Below, in pieces: positions 16,193-28,379 of a stretch of DNA of 64,000 nt. Position 1 is the first letter of the stretch, and each line of letters opens with the position of its first letter. The notes below the pieces were generated by a model. That model was not told the origin of the DNA and ran no database searches. It saw nothing but the letters and a program-made list of their open reading frames with translations. Location: positions 80,165 to 144,164 of the forward strand of contig NZ_JACAAX010000011.1 of assembly GCF_013377085.1 (NCBI RefSeq), given 5' to 3'. The DNA is from Rhodoplanes sp. GTDB taxonomy: Bacteria; Pseudomonadota; Alphaproteobacteria; Rhizobiales; Xanthobacteraceae. A program made the translations under genes and the position numbers.

Positions 16193-18844
16193 ATGCGAAC
16201 CGAACAAGCCAGCCCGATCCGCCTGTCGGATTACCATCCGCCCGATTGGCTGGTCGACACGGTCGATCTCGATGTTGCGCTGCACCCGACGAGGACCCGC
16301 ATCCGCGCCCGCCTGGCGCTGCGGCCGAACCCGCAGGCGGGAGGCCCGGCCCCCTTGGTGCTCGACGGCGACGAGCTGACGCCGCTTGCCGTCATGGTCG
16401 ACGGCACCGCGCTCGATGCGTCGGCCTACAGCGCCACCACCGACGGCCTCACCATACCGCAGCCGCCGGCCGGCCCCTTCGTGCTCGAGGTCGAGACCGA
16501 GATCGACCCCTCCGCCAACACCAAGCTGATGGGGCTCTACCGCTCGAGCGGCAACTATTGCACCCAGTGCGAGGCCGAGGGCTTCCGCCGCATCACCTAC
16601 TTTCCCGACCGCCCCGACGTGATGGCCGTCTACACGACCCGCATCGAGGCGGAGCGCGACGAGGCGCCGGTTCTGCTCGGCAACGGCAATCTGGTCGCGG
16701 CCGGCGAGGTCGCCGGCACCACAAGGCACTTCGCGGTCTGGCACGACCCCTTCCCAAAACCCTGCTACCTGTTCGCCCTGGTCGGCGGGCGGCTCGCCGC
16801 CCGGACCGCGACATTCACCACCATGTCCGGACGAAAAGTCGATCTCGCCATCTATGTCGAGACCGGCAAGCAGGACCGCGCCGGCTACGCGCTGGAGGCG
16901 CTCGATCGGTCGATGCGTTGGGACGAGGAGGCGTTCGGGCGCGAATACGACCTCGACGTCTTCAACATCGTCGCGGTTGCCGACTTCAACATGGGGGCGA
17001 TGGAGAACAAGGGCCTCAACGTCTTCAACGACAAGTACATCCTCGCCTCGCCCGAGACCGCGACCGACGCCGACTTCGCCGGCATCGAGGCCGTGATCGC
17101 GCACGAGTACTTCCATAACTGGACCGGGAATCGGATCACCTGCCGCGACTGGTTCCAGCTCTGCCTGAAGGAAGGCCTGACGGTCTTCCGCGACCAGGAG
17201 TTCTCCGCCGACATGCGCTCGCGGCCGGTGAAGCGCATCGCCGACGTGCGGGTGCTGCGCGGCCACCAGTTCGTCGAAGACGCCGGTCCGCTGGCCCATC
17301 CGGTGCGGCCGGAGACCTATCGCGAGATCAACAATTTCTACACGGCGACCGTCTACGAGAAGGGCGCCGAGGTGGTGCGGATGCTCGAGACCCTGCTGGG
17401 TCGCGAGCGGTTCCGCGCCGGCATGGACCTCTATTTCACCCGCCACGACGGCCGCGCCGCCACCATCGAGGAGTTCGTCGCCTGCTTCGCCGAGGCCGGC
17501 GGCGTCGACCTCTCGCAGTTCATGCTGTGGTACGCGCAGGCGGGCACGCCCGAGCTCGCGGTGACGCGCCGCTGGGACCCGCAGGCCAGGACGCTGTCGC
17601 TCGACATCGCCCAGGTCGTGCCGCCGACGCCGGGTCAGCCCGCCAAGGCCCCGATGGTGATCCCGCTGGCACTCGGCCTGGTCGGGCCGGACGGCGCCGA
17701 CCTGCCGCTGGTGCTGGCCGGCCACGGGCCGGTCGAGCGCGGCGTGCTGACGATCACCAGGCCGGCCGAGACCTTCGTGTTCGAGGGCGTCGGCGGAGCC
17801 GTGGTGCCGTCGCTCAATCGCGGCTTCGCGGCGCCCGTGAAGATCAATGCGGATCTCACCAGCGACGACCTGCGCTTCCTGGCCGCCAACGACTCGGACC
17901 CGTTCAATCGCTGGCAGGCCGTGCAGACGCTCGCTTCCGAGATGCTGATCGAGAACGTCGCGGCGCTCCGGGCCGGCGGCGGGGTGCGCCACGACGGCGG
18001 CCTCGTCCATGCGCTCTCGGCCGTGCTGGCGGACGACCGGCTGGCGCCCGCCTATGTGGCGCAGGTGCTGGCGATCCCCTCCGAGGGCGACATCGCCCGC
18101 GACATCGGCCGCGACGTCGATCCGGAGGCGATCTATCTGGCCCGCCATGCGCTGCGTCGCGCGCTCGGCAACGACCTCGCCCCGACGCTGCGGACCCTGC
18201 ACGACCGCCTGCGCGACGACGGCCCCTACTCGCCCGACGCCACCAGCGCCGGCCGCCGGGCGCTGCGCAATGTCTGCCTCGACCTGCTCGCCGCGCCGGG
18301 CCACAGCGGCGCCATCTCGCTCGCCGCCGCCCAATATGCCGAGGCCGACAACATGACGGACCGGATGGCGGCGCTCGGCACGCTCAGCCTGCACGACACG
18401 CCGGAGCGCGAGGAGGCGCTGGCCGATTTCTGCGAGCGCTACCGGGACAACCCGCTGGTGATCGACAAATGGTTCGCCCTGCAGGCCATGATCCCGGCCG
18501 CCGACACGCTGGCCCGCGTCCAGGGGCTGGCCGAGCATCCGGCCTTCTCGCTCGGCAACCCGAACCGGGTGCGCGCCCTGATCGGCTCCTTCGCCCAGGC
18601 CAATCACACCCAGTTCAACCGCGCCGACGGCGCCGGCTATGGCTTCGTGGCCGACATCGTGCTGGCGCTCGACGCCCGCAACCCGCAGGTCGCGGCCCGG
18701 ATGATGACGGCGTTCCGGAGCTGGCGGGCGCTCGAGCCGGTCCGCCGCGCCAAGGCGCGCTCGACGCTCGAGCGGGTCGCCGCGGCCGCGTCGCTGTCGC
18801 GCGACCTCGCCGACATCGTCGAGCGCTCGCTCGGCGAACGTTGA
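16193..18844 (+). CDS. pepN: Aminopeptidase N (M1 family)
   Basis: An 883-residue zinc aminopeptidase, the usual length of proteobacterial PepN. It removes N-terminal residues from peptides in the cytoplasm during protein turnover. The exopeptidase motif GAMEN is at 268-272. The zinc site HEYFH at 304-308 is followed by Glu327 in KEGLT, giving the HExxH-x18-E pattern. Family-specific stretches are NYCTQCEAEGFRRITYFPDRPDVM and LAHPVRPE, and the C-terminal helical domain has DPFNRWQAVQTLASEML. The start at 16193 is the first Met that fits the family N-terminus (IRLSDYHPPDWLVDTVDLD), with GAGGAC just upstream. The gene stands alone, transcribed away from the Bug genes. Confidence 0.96.
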   Translation: MRTEQASPIRLSDYHPPDWLVDTVDLDVALHPTRTRIRARLALRPNPQAGGPAPLVLDGDELTPLAVMVDGTALDASAYSATTDGLTIPQPPAGPFVLEVETEIDPSANTKLMGLYRSSGNYCTQCEAEGFRRITYFPDRPDVMAVYTTRIEAERDEAPVLLGNGNLVAAGEVAGTTRHFAVWHDPFPKPCYLFALVGGRLAARTATFTTMSGRKVDLAIYVETGKQDRAGYALEALDRSMRWDEEAFGREYDLDVFNIVAVADFNMGAMENKGLNVFNDKYILASPETATDADFAGIEAVIAHEYFHNWTGNRITCRDWFQLCLKEGLTVFRDQEFSADMRSRPVKRIADVRVLRGHQFVEDAGPLAHPVRPETYREINNFYTATVYEKGAEVVRMLETLLGRERFRAGMDLYFTRHDGRAATIEEFVACFAEAGGVDLSQFMLWYAQAGTPELAVTRRWDPQARTLSLDIAQVVPPTPGQPAKAPMVIPLALGLVGPDGADLPLVLAGHGPVERGVLTITRPAETFVFEGVGGAVVPSLNRGFAAPVKINADLTSDDLRFLAANDSDPFNRWQAVQTLASEMLIENVAALRAGGGVRHDGGLVHALSAVLADDRLAPAYVAQVLAIPSEGDIARDIGRDVDPEAIYLARHALRRALGNDLAPTLRTLHDRLRDDGPYSPDATSAGRRALRNVCLDLLAAPGHSGAISLAAAQYAEADNMTDRMAALGTLSLHDTPEREEALADFCERYRDNPLVIDKWFALQAMIPAADTLARVQGLAEHPAFSLGNPNRVRALIGSFAQANHTQFNRADGAGYGFVADIVLALDARNPQVAARMMTAFRSWRALEPVRRAKARSTLERVAAAASLSRDLADIVERSLGER

Positions 18845-19239
18845 GACTCGCCCAGGCTGATCTCCTCGGGTCTCACCCTCTCCCCTTGTGGGAGCGGCAA
18901 GAGGCCCGACAGGCGCGGCGTGACCCTCCGGATCCTGGACGACGCGGCGCAGCGCGACGCAGCGCGACGCAGCAAGCCGACGCATCGACGCAAAGCAACG
19001 TCGCGACGCAGCGACACGGCGTCACACGAGTCCCGCGGCCCGCCGAACGCCCTCGGCGCGCCTGAGTCTGATCCGCTAGATCCCGAGATTTACGTACGTT
19101 TTTCTCACGACGGAAAAATGTGGCCGAAATCGATTCGGGGACTCTCGACAAATCGTTAATATTCGATTCCAATGCCGCCGTTCGGGAGATGCGGCACATC
19201 CTCCGACATTATCAGGACTGACCCGAACGGAGGCTGGCG
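18845..19239. other. Intergenic region with a short GACGC-rich repeat and an AT-rich patch
   Basis: These 395 bp lie between pepN and a histidine kinase. After the pepN stop is a stretch CTCACCCTCTCCCC-TTGTGGGAG that resembles one end of intergenic repeats common in rhizobial genomes. From about 18949 to 19013 the unit GCGACGCAGC and shorter GACGC variants recur in an irregular tandem. The region 19085-19165 is AT-richer (TTTACGTACGTTTTT, AATCGTTAATATTCG) and probably holds the kinase promoter, but no consensus pair stands out. Confidence 0.45.
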
Positions 19240-21657
<2,418 letters not shown>

Positions 21658-21749
21658 GGCTTGCCCTTATTGCATCGCAGCATCCCCGGCCATATCGTCC
21701 CCGGGACATTCCGAGCCTGCGCCCACTGCAGCCAACTCAGAGGGGCTTC

Positions 21750-23621
21750 ATGGCCTCGCGTCGCACGTCCAAGAACATGAATGGGCTGGTTCTCGGCGCG
21801 ATCGGCGTCGTCTTCGGCGACATCGGCACGAGCCCGCTCTACGCCCTCAAAGAGACCTTCGCGGGGCGCCATGCGCTGGAGGTCGAGCCGGCCAGCGTCC
21901 TCGGCGTCGTGTCGCTGATGTTCTGGACCATCATGGTGCTGGTGACGGTGAAATACGTCGCCATCATCATGCGGGCGGACAACCGCGGCGAAGGTGGCAG
22001 CCTGGCGCTGCTCGCCCTGGTCACCGACCTGACCAAGAAGTCACGGCTCGCCTCGGTGGTGACGGCGCTCGGCATCTTCGCCGCGGCGCTGTTTTACGGC
22101 GACAGCATGATCACCCCGGCCATCTCGGTGCTCAGCGCCGTCGAGGGGCTCGAGATCGTCGCGCCGGAGCTCAAGACCTACGTGATCCCGATCACCATCG
22201 GGGTGCTGTGCGGCCTGTTCTGGATCCAGCGGCGCGGCACCGAGCTGATCGGTATCCTGTTCGGGCCGATCATGTGCGTCTGGTTTGCGGTGCTGGCGGT
22301 GCTCGGCATCGTCAACATCCTGCACGACCCGACCGTGATCGCCGCCCTCAACCCGCTCTACGGCGCCGAGCTGATCATCCGGCATCCCTGGCAGAGCTTT
22401 CTCGCCCTCGGCGCCATCTTCCTCGCCGTGACGGGCGGCGAGGCTCTCTATGCCGACATGGGCCATTTCGGCCGCGTGCCGATCCGGCTCGCCTGGTTCG
22501 CCTTGGTGCTGCCGGCGCTGGTGCTCAACTATTTCGGCCAGGCCGCACTGATCCTGCACGACCCCACCACGCTGGAGAACCCGTTCTATCGCCTGGCGCC
22601 GGACTGGCTGCTCCTCCCGCTGGTGGTGCTCGCCACCGCGGCGACCGTGATCGCCTCCCAGGCCGTCATCTCGGGCGCTTTCTCGGTGGCGCACCAGGCC
22701 GTGCAGCTCGGCTATCTGCCGCGTATGGAGATCAAGCACACCTCGTCGAGCGAGGCCGGCCAGATCTACGTGCCCTTCACCAACTGGACGCTGTTCTTCG
22801 CCGTGATCGGGCTCGTCGTCTTCTTCCAGTCCTCGAGCAATCTCGCCGCCGCCTACGGCATCGCGGTGGCCGGCACCATGATCATCAGCACCATCATGAT
22901 CTCGTTCGTCGCCGTGAAGGTGTGGAAGTGGCCCAAATGGGTGGCGCTGCCGCTGCTCGGGACGCTGCTGCTGATCGACACGCTGTTCCTCGCCTCCAAC
23001 ACCATCAAGATCGGCCAAGGCGGCTGGTTCGCGCTGGCCATCGCGGCCACGTCCTTCATCACGCTGACCACCTGGAAGCGCGGCCGCGTGCTGCTGCTCG
23101 ACGCGATGGCCAACAAGACGATGCCGCTCGACGAGTTCCTGCGCATCAAGGAGCCGAGCGTGCTCCGCGTGAAGAACACCGCCGTCTATCTCACCAGCCG
23201 GCCCGAGGGCGTGCCCTCGGCGCTGCTGCACAATCTCAAGCACAACCAGATCCTGCACGAGCGCAACGTGCTGGTCACGGTGGCCACGGCCGAGATCCCG
23301 TTCCTCGAGGAGACGGACAGGACCACGGTGACGAATCTCGGCAAGGGGTTCTTCCGCATCCTGGTGCGCTACGGATTCATGGAGCGGCCCGACATTCCGG
23401 CCGCGCTCCGGGACGTCTCCGAGCACGGCCTCGACTTCGATCTGGAGCGGACGACCTTCTTCGTCAGCCGCGAGATCGTGCTGCCGCGGCTGCCGCCCGG
23501 CATGGCGGTGTGGCGCGAGCTGTTTTTCAGTTGGATGATGCGCAACGCCGTCAGCGCGACGGACTTCTTCCGCATCCCGCCCGAGCGGGTGGTCGAGCTG
23601 GGAACGCAGGTGGAGATCTAG
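21750..23621 (+). CDS. kup: Low-affinity potassium uptake protein Kup
   Basis: A 623-residue Kup/HAK/KT-family K+:H+ symporter of the inner membrane. The family signature [13 protein letters not shown] is at residues 23-35, followed by about 12 hydrophobic segments and a hydrophilic C-terminal domain from about residue 460. The start at 21750 follows GAGGGG and gives the usual short N-terminus ([24 protein letters not shown]). Residues about 532-573 of the C-terminal domain are duplicated as a fragment near 30.2 kb. It may be co-transcribed with the histidine kinase and ends in a hairpin shared with the convergent autotransporter gene. Confidence 0.96.
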   Translation: MASRRTSKNMNGLVLGAIGVVFGDIGTSPLYALKETFAGRHALEVEPASVLGVVSLMFWTIMVLVTVKYVAIIMRADNRGEGGSLALLALVTDLTKKSRLASVVTALGIFAAALFYGDSMITPAISVLSAVEGLEIVAPELKTYVIPITIGVLCGLFWIQRRGTELIGILFGPIMCVWFAVLAVLGIVNILHDPTVIAALNPLYGAELIIRHPWQSFLALGAIFLAVTGGEALYADMGHFGRVPIRLAWFALVLPALVLNYFGQAALILHDPTTLENPFYRLAPDWLLLPLVVLATAATVIASQAVISGAFSVAHQAVQLGYLPRMEIKHTSSSEAGQIYVPFTNWTLFFAVIGLVVFFQSSSNLAAAYGIAVAGTMIISTIMISFVAVKVWKWPKWVALPLLGTLLLIDTLFLASNTIKIGQGGWFALAIAATSFITLTTWKRGRVLLLDAMANKTMPLDEFLRIKEPSVLRVKNTAVYLTSRPEGVPSALLHNLKHNQILHERNVLVTVATAEIPFLEETDRTTVTNLGKGFFRILVRYGFMERPDIPAALRDVSEHGLDFDLERTTFFVSREIVLPRLPPGMAVWRELFFSWMMRNAVSATDFFRIPPERVVELGTQVEI

Positions 23622-23698
23622 CCCGCGAGGCTGTCACGCCGACCTCGCTCGTCGCCGCGCACGGTCCCCGAGACCGGACGTGCAACAGGTCCGCCGTC

Positions 23699-23721
23699 AT
23701 GCCCCGCGACGGTGGGGGCAT
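23699..23721. terminator. Bidirectional hairpin between kup and the autotransporter gene
   Basis: ATGCCCC (23699-23705) and GGGGCAT (23715-23721) form a perfect 7-bp stem around a 9-base loop. It sits in the 101-bp convergent gap, immediately beyond the autotransporter stop codon (TAG, 23725-23723). T-runs are absent on both sides. Confidence 0.5.
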
Positions 23722-23722
23722 T

Positions 23723-26700
23723 CTACCATGTGTATCGCGCCGTGCCTTTGCCGGCATAGCTTCTGGTGCTGCCGGAGAATTCGCCTTCGAAGGTTCCGGC
23801 GATCGAGAAGCCGCTCAGCCATTTCATTTCGGCGCCGCCGGTGAGCAGCGCGGAATCGGCGGCCGGCCGTGCGCCGTCGACCGTGAAGCTCGCGCCGGGC
23901 AGCGCCTGGAAGGCCGCGGTGACGGGCCGGTCGGTGTTCGAATCGTGCGCCCAGGCGAGCCGGCCGCGCAGCGTCAGCAGGCCGGCGCCCACCAGAATGC
24001 CCTTGTCCACGCGCGCACCGAGCTCGGTGCGGAGATTGGTCGTGGTCTGCGCGGCGTAAGCGAGGGCGAACTGGTCGCTGCCGGCGGCCGCGCTCTCGGT
24101 GTAGCCGGGCAGATGGAAGCTGGTGACCTGCAGCGCCGTATAGGGCGTCACGCCGAACGTGGTCGCGGGCCACGGTGAGAGGCGCCAGCCCGCTTCTGCG
24201 CGCGCCGCAAACGTGCTGGCCTTGAAGGTCCCGGTCAGCTTGTCGGTTCCCGATACCATCACCGAGCGGTCGGTGGTGACGTCCTGCCAGCCGTAGGCGA
24301 GCGTCGCGGCGACATAGGCCGGCCCGATGCCGCGCCGGCCGTAGAGGCCGGCGTGGAACAGGTCGGCACGGCCGCTGCCGAGCCCGTCCGACAGCGAGAA
24401 GTTGAACCCCGCGCCGGCGAGCGCGAAACCGACGAGCGTGTCCGGCGACGCGCGATAATCGGCGCCGACCACGGTGCCGTAGACGCGGCTGGTGGTGGTG
24501 CTGGTGCCGGTGCTGGCACTGCCGTTCACCGTGCTCGATCCGCCGTAGCCGGAGGCCCATACGCCCCAGCGACCGTCGAACGAGCGGTCGCGCGGCGTCA
24601 CCGCGGCGTAAGCCTCGCGGACCTTGGCGTTGCGTTTGTCCCCCGCGGCATAGGGGAGCGCGTCCTCCTCCTCGGTGAACGCGCTCACGCCGCGCTCGCT
24701 GCCCGGATTGGCGGCGAACGGATCGAGCAGCGTGATGAACTGCTGCATGGCGGTGAACGATGCCTGCGTGCCGGCGGCGCCCGGCTGGCCCGAAATCTGG
24801 TTCAGCGCGCGGCCGAGCTGCGGCCCGCTCATGTTCAGGAGCACGTCGAAGCCGGCCGGCGGCGTCGCGCCGCTCTCGACCGCCCTGTTGATGCCGGAGG
24901 CGACGTTGGTCTGGTTGCCGCTCGCACCTTGCGGCAGCACCAGCGTGCCCGGATCGAGCACCAGATAGGCGTTGGTGGGATCGTAAGCGAGATGCGGATT
25001 GCGCACGCCGGAGCCGAAGCTGCCCGTGACGGTGAGCCCGGCGAACTGCGTGCCGCCGAAGCCGCCGGCCGCGTTGACGATCGTGTAGGTCCGCGAGCGG
25101 AAGCTGCCGGGCAGCGCCACCGCCTGCACAGTCGCGCCGGACAGGGTCGCGACGCCGGTGACATCGGTGCGGTCGGCCGCGGTCGGCGACACCTCGACCC
25201 GGTAGGTCGAGCCGGCCGCGAAGGTGAGGTTGCCGGCGACCGTGATGGTGCCGATCGAGTTGCCGGGCGCGAGCGTACCGCCGCCCGCGATCGTGGTCGT
25301 CGGCACGATGCCGGCGCCGCCGAGCGTCGCGCCATTGTTCACCGTCACGCCGCTCGAGGCGGCGATCGAGCCGTCGACGCTCAACGTGCCGCCGTTCACG
25401 ACGGTCGCGCCGGTGTAGGTGTTGGTCGCCGACAAAGTCAGCGTGCCGGTGCCGGTCTTGATCAGCGAAGTTCCGGTCGTGAGCCCGTCGCCGGTCAGCA
25501 CGCCGGTCACCTCGGTCGACAAATTGTTGCTGCCGACCGTCAGTTCTGCGCTGTTGAGGTCGAAGCGGCCGCCGCCGGCGAGCGAGCCGGCGGTGATTCG
25601 GCCGTCGCTGGCCGGGCCGGGGGTCCAGAAGTTGACGACGGCGCCGCTTCCGCTGTTGATCAGTTGCGCGCTGCCGGCCGTCGAGTTGCCGTCGAACAGC
25701 ACGGTGCCCGAGTTGGTGATGACGGCGCTACCGGCTGTCGTGTTGCCATAAAACGTCAACTGATTGTTATTGACGATCGATGCAGTGCCGGCCGTGCTGG
25801 TGTCGTTAAACTCGATCGTGCCGCCGGCGTTGTTAGTGATCGATGCGCTGCCGGCCGAGGCGCTGTTGGCATAGGCCAACGTGGCGTTGTTGGTCACCGT
25901 GCTCGATGCAATGCTGCCCACGATGGTCAGATTGCCGGCGTTGACCGTGGTGGCACCGGTATAGGTATTCGTCCCGGACAGGGTCAGCGTGCCGGCACCG
26001 GTCTTAGTCAGGCCGCCGGTGCCGGTCAAAGCTTGGCTGAGCGCGAACGTGTTGGCGGCGCTGGCGATCTCCAATGTGCCGCCGCCTGTGCCCAGGCTGA
26101 TGGCGCGCGCTGTCGAGGTGAAGGTCGTGCCAGCGACCTGCAAGGTGCCACCGGTGAAAGTGAGGCCGCCGGCCGCGGCACCGAGATTGGCATCGGATGA
26201 CACGCTGACGGTGCCACCGGCGAAGGTCGTGCCGCCGGTATAGGTATTGGTGCCGGAGAGCGTCAGCGTGCCGGTGCCGGTCTTCACCAGCGAGGCGCCG
26301 GTGCCGCCATGGGCGCCGCCGTCGGCGATCACGCCGCTGAACGTGGTCGACAGGTTGTTGGAGCCGACCGTCAGCGCGTTGGCGCCGAGAGAGAGCGTGC
26401 CGTTGCCCGCGATCGAGCCGGCCGAAACCTTGTTGTCGCCATTCGGGCCGGAGCCGTAAGAGAAATCGAAGGCAGCGTTTGCCGCGTTGTTGATCAACTG
26501 CGCGTTGCCGGCGGTAGAGTTCTCGTAGAAATAGGTCTTGCCGCCGGAACTGTTGGTAATCTTTGCGTTGCCGCCCGTGCTGATGTTGTAGAAAAACGTC
26601 GTACCGTTGGTGTTATCGATGGCGGCGTTGTCGGCAGAGCTGAAGCTCTTGAAGTACATATAGGAGTTGTTGGTGAAGCTGGCGCTCCCCGCCGTGCTAT

Positions 26701-28120
26701 TATCAAAAAAGTTCAGATAAGAATTATTGCCATTAGTGATGGTGGCGCTGCCAGCCGTGCTGCTGGAGAAGAAATTTATGTAGATAGGAACGGCGGCGTT
26801 ACTGCTGGTAATGGTGGCACTGCCCGCCGAACTTGAGCCGTAGAAACTCAGGTTGGCATTGTTGGTGATGGTGGCGCTGCCCGCCGAGCCGTAGAAACCC
26901 AGGTTGGCATTGTTGGTGATGGTGGCATTGCCAGCCGTGGCGGTGTTGTTGAAATTCAGTGTGTGGTTGTTTGTAATGACGGCATTGCCTGCCGAACTTG
27001 AGCCGTAGAAATCCAGGTCGGCATTGTTAGTGATAGTTGCATGATCGGCTGAACTGCTGTTGGTGAACAACAGGTTGTTGTTGGTGGTGATGGTGGCGCT
27101 GCCTGCCGTGCTGTTGTTGTAGAAAATCGTGAGGCCATCGTTCGTGATCGTCGTGATGCCGCTTGTGTTGGCGTTGACGATCTTGAACAAGCTTCCACTA
27201 CCGACGGTGACCGCCCCCAGAATGGAGCCAACCCCACCGGTGGTATTGCCAAGCCACAGTTCGCTGCCGACGCCGCTGATGGTGGTGCCGCCGGTATAGG
27301 TATTGGCGCCGGACAGTATCAGTGTGCCCGTGCCGGTCTTGACCAGCGAGCCGCTGCCGGAGATGACGCCGCTCACCTCGGTCGAGAGATTGTTGCTGCC
27401 GACCGTCAGTTCGTTGGCGCCGAGGATATAATTGCCGGCCCCGGCGATCGAACCCGCGCTGACCTTGTGGTCGCCGTTGGGCCCCGTCGTATTCGAGAAA
27501 TCGACCGTTCCACCGCCATTGTTGGTAAGGGTGGCGAGTCCGGCCGTAGCGTTGCCGAAGAAGTTGAGCGTGCGGTTGTTGGTGATCGTGGCGTGGTCGG
27601 CCGAACTGGAGGCGTTGAAGTAAAGCATGTAGTTGTTGGTGATAGTGGCAGTACCCGCCAGGCTGGTGTCGTAGAAGTCCAGCTCGTTGCTGGTGGTGAT
27701 GGTGGCGCTGCCGGCCGTGCTGCTGCCCAAGAACGTCAGCAAATCGATGTTGTTGATGGTGACGCTTCCGCCGTTAACGGCAATGCCGGCGCCGTTAAAT
27801 TGCAACGTGGCGCTGGAGTTGAACGTGTAGGCCGATGCCCCCGCATTGAACGTCCAGCCGCCCAAGGTTGCGTTGTTGTTGATGGTCAGCGCCGTTGTGG
27901 CCGAGGTGTCGAAATACGCCGTGCCGGTCGGCACGCTGCCCGTGCTCCAGTTTGTGCCGGTGTTGAGGTCGGCGGTGCCCGGATTGGCGAGCCAGGTCGC
28001 GTCCTGCGCCCGCGCCGGACCCGTCGGCGGCATCACCGCGGCCATGGCTAATGCCGAGGACGCCAGCAGGGCGGCCCGCACGCGCCGCCGCCGCTCGTTC
28101 TGTTGTTCGATATTGATCAC
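23723..28120 (-). CDS. Repeat-rich autotransporter (type Va secretion)
   Basis: A 1465-residue outer-membrane autotransporter. Translation begins at GTG 28120, with GGGGAGG 7 bases upstream. The signal peptide ends near ARAQ (residue 39). The passenger, to about residue 1190, has some 18 copies of an 18-20-residue unit of the type STAGSATITNNxxLxF. These form three blocks, each closed by GSNNLSTxxSGVI and the autotransporter-associated beta-strand repeat KTGTGTLxLSGxNTYTGGTT. The last 270 residues are the beta-barrel (FDGRWGVWASGYGGSS to GTARYTW, ending in Trp as outer-membrane proteins do). It is probably displayed on the surface as a beta-helix for adhesion or aggregation. No protease or lipase motif is visible. 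A membrane-bound regulator is transcribed divergently. Confidence 0.92.
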   Translation of the reverse strand: MINIEQQNERRRRVRAALLASSALAMAAVMPPTGPARAQDATWLANPGTADLNTGTNWSTGSVPTGTAYFDTSATTALTINNNATLGGWTFNAGASAYTFNSSATLQFNGAGIAVNGGSVTINNIDLLTFLGSSTAGSATITTSNELDFYDTSLAGTATITNNYMLYFNASSSADHATITNNRTLNFFGNATAGLATLTNNGGGTVDFSNTTGPNGDHKVSAGSIAGAGNYILGANELTVGSNNLSTEVSGVISGSGSLVKTGTGTLILSGANTYTGGTTISGVGSELWLGNTTGGVGSILGAVTVGSGSLFKIVNANTSGITTITNDGLTIFYNNSTAGSATITTNNNLLFTNSSSADHATITNNADLDFYGSSSAGNAVITNNHTLNFNNTATAGNATITNNANLGFYGSAGSATITNNANLSFYGSSSAGSATITSSNAAVPIYINFFSSSTAGSATITNGNNSYLNFFDNSTAGSASFTNNSYMYFKSFSSADNAAIDNTNGTTFFYNISTGGNAKITNSSGGKTYFYENSTAGNAQLINNAANAAFDFSYGSGPNGDNKVSAGSIAGNGTLSLGANALTVGSNNLSTTFSGVIADGGAHGGTGASLVKTGTGTLTLSGTNTYTGGTTFAGGTVSVSSDANLGAAAGGLTFTGGTLQVAGTTFTSTARAISLGTGGGTLEIASAANTFALSQALTGTGGLTKTGAGTLTLSGTNTYTGATTVNAGNLTIVGSIASSTVTNNATLAYANSASAGSASITNNAGGTIEFNDTSTAGTASIVNNNQLTFYGNTTAGSAVITNSGTVLFDGNSTAGSAQLINSGSGAVVNFWTPGPASDGRITAGSLAGGGRFDLNSAELTVGSNNLSTEVTGVLTGDGLTTGTSLIKTGTGTLTLSATNTYTGATVVNGGTLSVDGSIAASSGVTVNNGATLGGAGIVPTTTIAGGGTLAPGNSIGTITVAGNLTFAAGSTYRVEVSPTAADRTDVTGVATLSGATVQAVALPGSFRSRTYTIVNAAGGFGGTQFAGLTVTGSFGSGVRNPHLAYDPTNAYLVLDPGTLVLPQGASGNQTNVASGINRAVESGATPPAGFDVLLNMSGPQLGRALNQISGQPGAAGTQASFTAMQQFITLLDPFAANPGSERGVSAFTEEEDALPYAAGDKRNAKVREAYAAVTPRDRSFDGRWGVWASGYGGSSTVNGSASTGTSTTTSRVYGTVVGADYRASPDTLVGFALAGAGFNFSLSDGLGSGRADLFHAGLYGRRGIGPAYVAATLAYGWQDVTTDRSVMVSGTDKLTGTFKASTFAARAEAGWRLSPWPATTFGVTPYTALQVTSFHLPGYTESAAAGSDQFALAYAAQTTTNLRTELGARVDKGILVGAGLLTLRGRLAWAHDSNTDRPVTAAFQALPGASFTVDGARPAADSALLTGGAEMKWLSGFSIAGTFEGEFSGSTRSYAGKGTARYTW
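26470..27150 (-). repeat. Intragenic tandem repeats of the autotransporter passenger
   Basis: This is the densest run of the 54-60-bp coding repeats, with consensus protein unit STAGSATITNNxxLxFYxS. It holds about eleven copies, including near-identical neighbours around 26820-26940 (GTTGGCATTGTTGGTGATGG recurs exactly). The DNA is clearly AT-richer than its surroundings because of Asn, Thr, Tyr and Phe codons. Copy number may change by recombination or slippage in multiples of the unit without loss of frame. Confidence 0.8.
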
Positions 28121-28246
28121 CGCCGGGCCTCCCCGTTCGCCATCTCGGGCCCGCCGCCCCTGACAGGGGACAGGGCGGACCTCGGTTCCGGCCCCCGGGA
28201 AGGCCCGGCGGCATCGCGATGGTGGGAAACGGCGCTCGCGAAGTCC

Positions 28247-28287
28247 TGAAAGGGCGCGAATGCGGTTCTGAAATTTCCCTGAAATTT
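28247..28287. promoter_or_regulatory. Phased CTGAAA direct repeats in the autotransporter/regulator promoter region
   Basis: CTGAAA occurs at 28247, 28268 and 28279, spaced 21 and 11 bp. The last two copies extend to CTGAAATTT. OmpR-type winged helices usually bind tandem direct repeats of about 10-11 bp, which is the spacing here. The repeats lie about 95 bp upstream of the CadC-like regulator start and about 150 bp upstream of the autotransporter start, in the 259-bp divergent gap, so they could control either gene. A separate perfect hairpin, CCCCTG-A-CAGGGG, lies at 28157-28169 in the autotransporter leader. Confidence 0.5.
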
Positions 28288-28379
28288 GCCTTTTCGGACC
28301 GGGCTAGTTACCGTCGAGCCACACTCATGCTGGATTGGCGCGCGGCATTCGGGTCCGAACAGGCTCCGGACGGTGGGAC

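Noticed and set aside
15995..18985. A long open minus-strand frame opposite pepN
   Set aside because: PepN motifs and length are clear on the plus strand. The antisense product is low in hydrophobic cores and looks like a compositional shadow.
26470..27760. Regularly spaced repeats that at first sight could suggest a CRISPR array
   Set aside because: The units are in frame, encode a conserved beta-repeat protein, have no constant repeat plus unique spacer pattern, and no cas genes are present.
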